DNA from: Allomuricauda sp.
Lineage (GTDB): Bacteria; Bacteroidota; Bacteroidia; Flavobacteriales; Flavobacteriaceae
Assembly: GCA_028289745.1 (NCBI GenBank)
Contig: JANQOD010000408.1
Coordinates: 1-12,602, forward strand
DNA: 12,602 nt
Direction: 5' to 3'
Below, one piece after another: positions 6,392 through 12,602 of this stretch (the first letter of the stretch is position 1; each line of letters opens with the position of its first letter). The translations under genes were made by a program, and so were the position numbers. The notes below the pieces were generated by a model, which was not told where the DNA came from, searched no databases, and was given only the letters and a program-made list of their open reading frames with translations.

Positions 6392-6694
6392 TTACAGTTC
6401 TTTTTTTAAGGCCTCAACATAAGCCCGTAATACTTTTTCATTTCGCTTGTAATACGTCCATTTGCCGTGCCGGGTAGGGATGACCAGATCGGCATTCTGC
6501 ATTGAATTCAAATAGGTCGAAATGGTCGATTGCGATAGGCCCGTCTTGTCTTGAATATAGCCCACACAAACCCCATCGTCAAAATGGTCTATATCTTTAT
6601 GGGGAGGGAAATTTGCCTCGGGATCTTTTAACCATTTCAGAATATCGACCCTTGTTTTGTTCGAAAGCACCTTACTGATTTCAATGATGTTCAT
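6392..6694 (-). CDS. ArsR-type winged-helix transcriptional regulator
   Basis: From the ATG at 6694 the protein has 100 residues and is almost entirely a winged helix-turn-helix: EISKVLSNKTRVDILKWLKD forms the first helices, GYIQDKTGLSQSTISTYLN (45-63) the recognition helix-turn-helix, and TRHGKWTYYKRNEK the wing. The internal stretch DPEANFPPHKDI, and a single Cys (C43, GVCVGY), are seen in a known ArsR subgroup without the classic ELCVCDL metal box, so it probably does not sense arsenite in the usual way and its signal is unknown. A TTG at 6709 is rejected because it would overlap the -7 box. It heads a minus-strand run (small ORF, racemase, ArsC-like protein, permease) and is a natural candidate to regulate it and itself through the palindromes just upstream. 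Confidence 0.9.
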   Translation of the reverse strand: MNIIEISKVLSNKTRVDILKWLKDPEANFPPHKDIDHFDDGVCVGYIQDKTGLSQSTISTYLNSMQNADLVIPTRHGKWTYYKRNEKVLRAYVEALKKEL

Positions 6695-6698
6695 GTTA

Positions 6699-6706
6699 CA
6701 AAGGTA
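6699..6706 (-). promoter_or_regulatory. -7 box of the ArsR-type gene, near-leaderless
   Basis: TACCTTTG on the minus strand matches TAnnTTTG exactly and ends only 4 bases before the ATG at 6694. If transcription begins the usual 5-7 bases beyond this box, the message starts at or within a base or two of the start codon, that is, it is leaderless or nearly so. No good -33 TTTG is visible; an inverted repeat occupies that place. Confidence 0.55.
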
Positions 6707-6712
6707 CAAAAT

Positions 6713-6740
6713 ATATTTAAATATCTAGAAAAATAGATAT
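6713..6740. promoter_or_regulatory. Overlapping palindromes, candidate ArsR operator
   Basis: ATATTTAAATAT (6713-6724) is a perfect 12-base palindrome and overlaps a second element, ATATCTA (6721-6727) with TAGATAT (6734-6740), a perfect 7-base inverted repeat around 6 bases. The block lies just upstream of the -7 box at 6699-6706, covering about -15 to -42 of the predicted promoter. AT-rich dyads in this place are typical operators of dimeric ArsR-family repressors, so autoregulation is inferred. AT-rich composition makes some symmetry likely by chance. Confidence 0.45.
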
Positions 6741-6798
6741 GTTTTTGGGTAAAATTCTGAAATACTCAGTGTTAGTGTACCTTTTTCTTAGACAAAGA

Positions 6799-7542
6799 TC
6801 AAGACTTTACTTTGTGCTTTAAATAGGGAGCGGCCTCTTTAAAGGGAATGGTCAGGGTAACAGGGCCATCGGCATAAGAAGCGATTTCATATTGGTTATA
6901 GATCATTTGCAGTCCCTGTTGGGTATAGGCTATATTCTCGGCCAGATGAAAGCGGTTTCTTTCAAACATAAAGCCCGTTTGGTTGATATCGCCCTCTTTG
7001 GGGATCGACTCTTGCTCCCTGAACCGGGCCTCGGCCAGTTTTTCAAACCCTTCCAAATCACTGAAAAGCTCATGGTTTTCCAATTCTTGGTTGCTGTTCT
7101 TGTCGAAGTTCAGAAGGGTGGTCGAACCATTTCCATGGGCCCCACCGGTAAACGTATATGAATTCAACCTGATCGTCAGTAGATGGGCATCCTCAAAAAC
7201 AATTTCTGCATTGATTTCAGCTTCCCATGGCAATGTTTCATCGGCAAACGTTTGTTGTACTTCTTGAAACCCCTTTATAAAAGAATCCATGGCCCCTTCA
7301 ATGGTAGCTACATCACTGCTTTCATCAAACTTTAGGTGATAGATGATTTCTTCCCTAAGGGCTGTATTGATGGTCGTGGCCAATTTGTCTTCGTTCAATG
7401 CATGGGGTATTTGAATCTTGATTTTTGGGCATTGCGAACAATCGGCCCCAGAAAATTCAAGAGGCTCAAAAGTAAGTTTATGCGATTCTTGGCAACTGAT
7501 GAACGCAATGAGTGCTGATAAGACGAAAACGGCTTTTTTCAT
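6799..7542 (-). CDS. DUF3298-type lipoprotein
   Basis: From the ATG at 7542 the protein has 247 residues. It starts with a lipoprotein-type signal, MKKAVFVLSALIAFISCQ, with Cys17 as the likely lipidated residue (box FISC, a looser version of L-[AS]-[GA]-C). The mature part resembles DUF4163/DUF3298 proteins, seen in PdaC-like and RsiV-like modules: an N-terminal alpha/beta region, then the hallmark TGGAHGNGSTTLLNFD (from residue 132) and a C-terminal pattern about ELENHELFSDLEGFEKL and PVTLTIPFKEAAPYL. Its place would be the outer or inner membrane facing the periplasm; function is unknown. The longer start at 7572 (MLNLKPQTPF...) is rejected because the -7 box TAAATTTG lies between it and 7542. 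The gene is followed 104 bases on, same strand, by the ArsR-type gene, which has its own promoter. Confidence 0.85.
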   Translation of the reverse strand: MKKAVFVLSALIAFISCQESHKLTFEPLEFSGADCSQCPKIKIQIPHALNEDKLATTINTALREEIIYHLKFDESSDVATIEGAMDSFIKGFQEVQQTFADETLPWEAEINAEIVFEDAHLLTIRLNSYTFTGGAHGNGSTTLLNFDKNSNQELENHELFSDLEGFEKLAEARFREQESIPKEGDINQTGFMFERNRFHLAENIAYTQQGLQMIYNQYEIASYADGPVTLTIPFKEAAPYLKHKVKS

Positions 7543-7560
7543 AAAGGGCGTTTGGGGCTT

Positions 7561-7589
7561 CAAATTTAGCATTTGATTGAATACTCAAA
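7561..7589 (-). promoter_or_regulatory. Promoter of the lipoprotein gene
   Basis: The minus strand has TTTG at 7589-7586, 17 bases of spacer, then TAAATTTG at 7568-7561: the full Bacteroidota -33/-7 layout. The box ends 18 bases before the ATG at 7542, so the leader would be about a dozen bases. This pins the start codon at 7542. Confidence 0.65.
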
Positions 7590-7607
7590 AACTTAACGAT
7601 ACATTTG
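7577..7607 (+). promoter_or_regulatory. Promoter of the SnoaL-like / metB unit
   Basis: On the plus strand TTG at 7577-7579, 20 bases, then TACATTTG at 7600-7607 match the Bacteroidota -33/-7 pattern. It lies 41 bases before the ATG at 7649 and interlocks with the opposing lipoprotein promoter: the -33 element of each falls inside the spacer of the other. Confidence 0.6.
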
Positions 7608-7620
7608 TGGGATAAATTTT

Positions 7621-7647
7621 ATTCTGTAGAACAAATAAAAACAGAAT
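7621..7647 (+). repeat. Inverted repeat in the leader just before the ATG
   Basis: ATTCTGT (7621-7627) and ACAGAAT (7641-7647) form a perfect 7-base inverted repeat around 13 bases, ending 1 base before the ATG at 7649. In RNA this would be a hairpin abutting the start codon; in DNA it could be an operator. The stem has only 2 G/C pairs, so RNA stability is modest. Confidence 0.35.
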
Positions 7648-7648
7648 C

Positions 7649-8026
7649 ATGAATTTGGAAAAGAACAAAGAAAATGCCATCGCCTTTTACAAAACGGCTT
7701 ATGAGGGAAATCCGAAAAAAGCAGTGCAACTATATGTGGGTGACGTCTATGTGCAGCATAACCCCGATGTGGCGGACGGTACCGAGGGATTCATCGATTA
7801 TTTTGAAAGGATGCAAAAAGAATATCCCGAAAAATCAATTGAATTTGTCAGGTGTATTGCCGAAGGCGATTTGGTCGCGCTGCACACACATCAAACTTGG
7901 CCGGGCAATGAAGAATATGTAACCATGGATTTTCTCAGATTTGATGAACGCGGAAAAATAATCGAACATTGGGATTCCATTCAAAAAATTCCAGAAGCTG
8001 CGGCCCATAACAACACAATGTACTGA
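7649..8026 (+). CDS. SnoaL/NTF2-like small protein
   Basis: The 125-residue protein has the cone-shaped NTF2-like fold pattern: helix NKENAIAFYKTAYEGNPKKAV, strand and pocket YVQHNPDVADGTEGF (with H37), helix YFERMQKEYP, then strands SIEFVRCIAEGDLVALHTHQT and VTMDFLRFDERGKIIEHWD. This fits the SnoaL-like polyketide-cyclase group (COG4922), whose bacterial members mostly have no known substrate; a ligand-binding or isomerase role is only inferred. Only 21 bases separate its stop from the metB start, with no terminator or promoter match between, so it is probably the first gene of a two-gene unit. It is divergent from the lipoprotein gene, with an interlocked promoter pair. Confidence 0.83.
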   Translation: MNLEKNKENAIAFYKTAYEGNPKKAVQLYVGDVYVQHNPDVADGTEGFIDYFERMQKEYPEKSIEFVRCIAEGDLVALHTHQTWPGNEEYVTMDFLRFDERGKIIEHWDSIQKIPEAAAHNNTMY

Positions 8027-8047
8027 AGCAAGCATAAAAAGCACTTA

Positions 8048-9208
8048 ATGACAATGGCAAAAAAAGAATTGAAATTCAACAGCAAGACAATACACGGCGG
8101 TCAACGACCTGACAAGGCCTATGGGGCCGTCATGCCGCCCATTTACCAAACTTCTACCTATGCACAGAGCACGCCCGGTGGGCACCAGGGGTTTGAATAC
8201 TCGCGTAGTGGCAACCCCACAAGAACGGCCTTGGAAAATTCTTTGGCAAGCATAGAAAATGGCCGATACGGTCTAGCATTTGCCAGTGGGCTTTCGGCCA
8301 TGGACGCGGTGATAAAATTATTGAATCCCGGTGATGAGGTAATCTCTACCAACGATCTGTATGGAGGCAGTTACAGACTGTTCCGTCAGGTTTTTGAAAA
8401 ATACGGGATTGTTTTTCATTTCATTGGTATGCAAGATATGGTCGCCATCAATGAAAAAATCAATGAAAACACCAAATTGGTTTGGGTCGAGACCCCAACC
8501 AACCCTATGATGAACGTCGTAGACATCAAGGCTGTTTCGGCTTTGGCCAAAAAGCATGATCTTTTGTTTGCTGTCGATAATACGTTTGCCACGCCCTATC
8601 TGCAGCAACCTTTGAACTTAGGGGCGGATATCGTTATGCACTCAGCGACAAAATACTTGGGGGGCCATAGTGATGTGGTGGTCGGGGCCTTGATCGTCAA
8701 CGATAAAGAACTGGCCGACAAGTTATATTTCATTCAAAATGCCAGTGGGGCCGTCTGTGGACCTATGGATGGTTTTTTGACCCTTCGTGGCATCAAGACC
8801 CTTCATGTTCGTATGCAAAGGCACTGTGAGAATGGAGAAACAATTGCAAAGTACCTCAAGGGCCATCCGAACATAGAAAAGGTATATTGGCCCGGTTTTG
8901 AAGACCATCCCAATCATGATATTGCCAAAAGTCAAATGAACGGTTTTGGGGGCATGATTTCCTTCATTCCGAAAGGCGGCACCTTTGAAGACGCGGTCAA
9001 GATCGTAGAAAAACTTGAGGTATTCACGCTTGCTGAATCATTGGGGGGTGTCGAAAGTTTAGCTGGCCACCCCGCGAGTATGACGCATGCCAGTATCCCA
9101 AAAGAAGAACGTGAAAACAGCGGTGTTGTCGATGCCCTGATACGTTTGAGCGTTGGCATCGAAGATGTCGATGACCTTATTGCAGATTTGGAGCAGGCCA
9201 TTGGATAA
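8048..9208 (+). CDS. metB: Cystathionine gamma-synthase-family PLP enzyme
   Basis: The 386-residue protein is a Cys/Met-metabolism PLP enzyme of fold type I. It starts with the family entry FNSKTIHGGQRPDKAYGAVM, then PPIYQTSTY, the phosphate-binding tyrosine/arginine motif EYSRSGNPTR, FASGLSAMDA, VETPTNPMM, DNTFATPYLQQP and the PLP lysine in HSATKYLGGHSD (Lys202); near the C-terminus is ESLGGVESLAGHP and IRLSVGIED. Cystathionine gamma-synthase joins an O-acylhomoserine and cysteine in methionine synthesis; cystathionine gamma-lyase differs by few residues and cannot be ruled out. YGGSYR in place of YGC argues against methionine gamma-lyase. Start ambiguity is small: ATG 8048 or ATG 8054 (MAKKEL). 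It follows the SnoaL-like gene after 21 bases and precedes gdhA by 137 bases. No clear terminator was found after it. Confidence 0.88.
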   Translation: MTMAKKELKFNSKTIHGGQRPDKAYGAVMPPIYQTSTYAQSTPGGHQGFEYSRSGNPTRTALENSLASIENGRYGLAFASGLSAMDAVIKLLNPGDEVISTNDLYGGSYRLFRQVFEKYGIVFHFIGMQDMVAINEKINENTKLVWVETPTNPMMNVVDIKAVSALAKKHDLLFAVDNTFATPYLQQPLNLGADIVMHSATKYLGGHSDVVVGALIVNDKELADKLYFIQNASGAVCGPMDGFLTLRGIKTLHVRMQRHCENGETIAKYLKGHPNIEKVYWPGFEDHPNHDIAKSQMNGFGGMISFIPKGGTFEDAVKIVEKLEVFTLAESLGGVESLAGHPASMTHASIPKEERENSGVVDALIRLSVGIEDVDDLIADLEQAIG

Positions 9209-9290
9209 GCATCTTCATTTTTCGAGAGGCCGAGAAAGGCAATTTTTGAAATATTTTTAAAAAAACCCCCTTCAAATTATGTAAATAGCA

Positions 9291-9298
9291 TATTTTTG
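9291..9298 (+). promoter_or_regulatory. -7 box of gdhA
   Basis: TATTTTTG matches TAnnTTTG and lies 47 bases before the ATG at 9346. There is no TTTG at a standard spacing upstream. The 137-base region is very AT-rich and holds three copies of ATATTTTT (9251-9258, 9290-9297, 9304-9311), the middle one overlapping the box. Confidence 0.45.
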
Positions 9299-9321
9299 AC
9301 GCCATATTTTTAATTCAATAA

Positions 9322-10689
<1,368 letters not shown>

Positions 10690-10709
10690 CTAATTCAAAT
10701 AATTACCAT

Positions 10710-10747
10710 GCCCGCTGCATTTCCATGTAGCGGGCTTTTTCTTTTTT
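10710..10747 (+). terminator. Intrinsic terminator after gdhA
   Basis: GCCCGCTGCAT (10710-10720) pairs with ATGTAGCGGGC (10725-10735) around a TTCC loop: 11 base pairs, one of them a G-U wobble. It is followed by a T-run broken by one C (10736-10747). It begins 21 bases after the gdhA stop and separates gdhA from recO. Confidence 0.92.
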
Positions 10748-10773
10748 ATCTTTATGGCATCGTTTGATTTTTC

Positions 10774-11493
10774 ATGCAGGTAACCACCAAAGCCATTGTT
10801 TTTTCATCACTGAAGTATGGAGATACAAGTTTGATCGTAAAGGCATTTACCCAGTCTGACGGTCTTAAATCGTATCTGTTGAAAGGTGTGCTTTCTTCAA
10901 AAAGGGGCAAATTGAAAGCGGCCTATTTTCAGCCCTTGACCCAATTAGAACTAATAGCCACCCATAAAAACAAGGGCACGCTCGAGACCATTCGGGAGGC
11001 CAAGGTCATCAACCCATACAAAACATTGCATACCCATGTGGTAAAGAACGGCATGGTGCTTTTTTTGGCAGAGATGTTGGGGTCTAGCATTCAAGAAGAA
11101 GAAAAAGATGAGAGTCTGTACAATTATTTGGAATACAGTTTAGATTGGATGGATGACCATGGGGACATCGCCAATTTTCATATTCTTTTTTTACTGAACC
11201 TGACCAAATATTTGGGGTTCTACCCAGATACTTCCTACCAAAAAGAAGCCTATTTTGATTTGCTCGAGGGAAGCTTTTCAGCAAGGCCTTCGCTCAACCC
11301 CATTATTCAGGGATCGGCCCTCGATTATTTCAGACAATTTTTAGGCATAAATTTTGATGCACTATTGACGATAAAAATAAACAAGACCAACCGACAAGAA
11401 CTGTTGCAAGCAGTGATTCTTTATTTCGGGCTACATTTGCACGGATTCAGGAAACCTAGGTCGTTGGCTGTTTTAAATGCGGTGTTTGATTAA
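10774..11493 (+). CDS. recO: DNA repair protein RecO
   Basis: The 239-residue protein is RecO, which loads RecA onto SSB-coated single-stranded DNA with RecR and anneals complementary strands. The N-terminal OB domain is clear (residues 1-80: TTKAIVFSSLKYGDTSLIVK, GLKSYLLKGVLSSKRGKLKA, FQPLTQLELI), followed by a helical C-terminal part including FHILFLLNLTKYLGFYPDTS. As in other Bacteroidota RecO proteins it has no cysteine, so the zinc site of E. coli- or Deinococcus-type RecO is absent. No promoter match lies in the 26 bases between the gdhA terminator and the ATG, so its promoter is not resolved. The TonB-dependent receptor starts 2 bases beyond its stop. Confidence 0.93.
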   Translation: MQVTTKAIVFSSLKYGDTSLIVKAFTQSDGLKSYLLKGVLSSKRGKLKAAYFQPLTQLELIATHKNKGTLETIREAKVINPYKTLHTHVVKNGMVLFLAEMLGSSIQEEEKDESLYNYLEYSLDWMDDHGDIANFHILFLLNLTKYLGFYPDTSYQKEAYFDLLEGSFSARPSLNPIIQGSALDYFRQFLGINFDALLTIKINKTNRQELLQAVILYFGLHLHGFRKPRSLAVLNAVFD

Positions 11494-11495
11494 GT

Positions 11496-12602
11496 ATGTG
11501 CAAAACGAGCGTCCTACTTTTTTTTCTACTTTTTTCTTGGTTCGTTTCCTCACAGCAGGTTAGGGTGATGGATGTCGATACCGGCAACCCAATTAGCAAT
11601 GTGGCGGTCTTCAATAAAGACAAATCAAAAAGTGTGATCACCGATTTCGATGGCCGTTGCGACCTTTCCGTTTTCAGCCGTAATGAGCGGGTCGAATTTC
11701 GGCATATCAGCTATCAACCCTTAAAAGTTGGCAAGACCCTGATTTTGAGAAGAGGCAACATCGTTTTTTTACAGGTCAAACCCGAACAGCTTGATGAGGT
11801 GGTGATGTCTGTATCAAAATGGGAACAGCAACGAAAAGACATACCTCAAAAAGTCGAATCGATCAATGCACAGAGCATTGCCTTGGCCAATCCGCAGACC
11901 TCAGCCGACCTTTTACAGCAAAGCGGCAAGGTATTTGTACAAAAAAGCCAGTTGGGGGGCGGTAGCCCCATGATTCGTGGTTTTGCGACCAATCGGGTAT
12001 TGTTGTCGGTCGATGGCGTTCGTATGAACAATGCCATTTTCAGGGGCGGTAATGTACAGAATGTCATTTCGATTGACCCCTTTACGGTACAGAACACCGA
12101 AGTGATTTTTGGCCCTGGCTCGGTTATTTACGGGAGTGATGCCATTGGTGGGGTGATGAATTTTTTTACAAAGAATCCACGGTTTTCGTTTACTGACAGC
12201 CTTGCGGTCTCGGGTAGTGCCCTGTACCGTTTTTCAACGGCCAATTCTGAGAATACCGCCCATGTTGATGTCAACTTGGGCAAGAAAAAATGGGCATCTT
12301 ACACCAGTGTTTCCTATAATGATTTTGGCAATTTGACCATGGGCCGGCATGGCCCTGATTCTTACTTGAGAAATAATTTTGTGGTAAGTCGTGATGGGCA
12401 GGATGTGCTGGTGCCTAACAATGACCCAAGAGAACAGGTGCCCTCTGGCTATGACCAGATCAACTTTTTACAGAAGTTCAAATTTCGTCCGAACAACAAC
12501 TATACCTATGATCTAGGGCTGTATTATTCTGAGACATCAGACTACTCTCGGTACGATCGTTTGATCAGGCCCGATAACACGGGTGATGGGCTGCGCTCGG
12601 CA
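11496..12602 (+). CDS. TonB-dependent receptor, heme/hemoglobin type, C-terminus off the window
   Basis: 369 codons are open from the ATG at 11496 to the window edge, so most of the beta barrel is missing. Residues 1-20 form a signal peptide (MCKTSVLLFFLLFSWFVSSQ). Residues about 21-95 are a carboxypeptidase-regulatory-like beta sandwich (VRVMDVDTGNPISNVAVF ... ITDFDGRCDLSV). A TonB-box-like LDEVVMSVSK (99-108) leads into the plug (about 115-227), with SADLLQQSGKVFVQKSQLGG, PMIRGFATNRVLLSVDGVRM, IDPFTVQNTEVIFGPGSV and YGSDAIGGVMNF. These plug motifs match Bacteroidota heme/hemoglobin or siderophore receptors (HmuR-like); the ligand itself is decided by the missing barrel and is not known. It would take up substrate through the outer membrane with ExbBD-TonB energy. 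It begins 2 bases after recO, an arrangement I have seen in other Flavobacteriaceae, and has no promoter of its own in view. Confidence 0.9.
   Translation, partial: MCKTSVLLFFLLFSWFVSSQQVRVMDVDTGNPISNVAVFNKDKSKSVITDFDGRCDLSVFSRNERVEFRHISYQPLKVGKTLILRRGNIVFLQVKPEQLDEVVMSVSKWEQQRKDIPQKVESINAQSIALANPQTSADLLQQSGKVFVQKSQLGGGSPMIRGFATNRVLLSVDGVRMNNAIFRGGNVQNVISIDPFTVQNTEVIFGPGSVIYGSDAIGGVMNFFTKNPRFSFTDSLAVSGSALYRFSTANSENTAHVDVNLGKKKWASYTSVSYNDFGNLTMGRHGPDSYLRNNFVVSRDGQDVLVPNNDPREQVPSGYDQINFLQKFKFRPNNNYTYDLGLYYSETSDYSRYDRLIRPDNTGDGLRSA

Noticed and set aside
9226..9240. Possible terminator after the metB-family gene (GAGAGGCCGAGAAAGG region)
   Set aside because: Only 3-base pairings can be formed and no T-run directly follows; too weak to call.

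Overview
The window looks like ordinary chromosome from a member of the Flavobacteriaceae (Bacteroidota), probably a marine genus of the Muricauda/Maribacter/Arenibacter kind; the genus cannot be fixed from the sequence alone. Reasons: promoter-like sites match the Bacteroidota -7 consensus TAnnTTTG rather than a sigma70 -10; there are almost no Shine-Dalgarno sequences; RecO, GdhA and a TonB-dependent receptor with an N-terminal carboxypeptidase-regulatory-like domain are of Bacteroidota type; and coding density is very high. I found no tRNA, rRNA, CRISPR array, insertion sequence, integrase or phage gene, and no stretch over 300 bases without a gene.

Layout. (1) 1-634, minus: a bestrophin-family channel cut off by the left edge. 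(2) 694-2662, plus: a tight pair, a small UBP-type zinc-finger protein and a three-part protein joining a cyclic-nucleotide-binding-like domain, a degenerate glutaredoxin-like segment and a thioredoxin-reductase-like flavoprotein that has lost its CxxC. (3) 2668-3642, minus: a nitronate monooxygenase-family flavoprotein, divergent from (4) 3745-4221, plus: a hotdog-fold acyl-CoA thioesterase. (5) 4205-6694, minus: a same-strand run read ArsR-type repressor, possible 44-residue small protein, Asp/Glu racemase with an atypical Thr/Cys pair, ArsC/Spx-like thioredoxin-fold protein, EamA-type 10-helix permease; the last two overlap by TGATG. (6) 6799-7542, minus: a DUF3298-type lipoprotein whose promoter lies against that of (7) 7649-9208, plus: a SnoaL/NTF2-like protein and a cystathionine gamma-synthase-family enzyme. 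(8) 9346-10689, plus: NADP-type glutamate dehydrogenase, closed by a clear intrinsic terminator. (9) 10774 to the right edge, plus: recO followed after 2 bases by a TonB-dependent receptor of the heme/hemoglobin-receptor type, cut off by the window end.

How the genes relate. Much of the window is amino-acid and nitrogen metabolism (glutamate dehydrogenase, cystathionine gamma-synthase, Asp/Glu racemase, a possible amino-acid or metabolite exporter) beside flavin- or thiol-based redox proteins. The two arrangements most worth a second look are the zinc-finger/cNMP-flavoprotein pair, where a domain that in eukaryotes reads the C-terminal Gly-Gly of ubiquitin sits 1 base from a redox-dead thioredoxin-reductase-like sensor protein, and the ArsR-headed racemase/ArsC-like/permease run with its palindromic operator candidate and a possible unannotated small protein. 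Neither is proven to be a new system from sequence alone.
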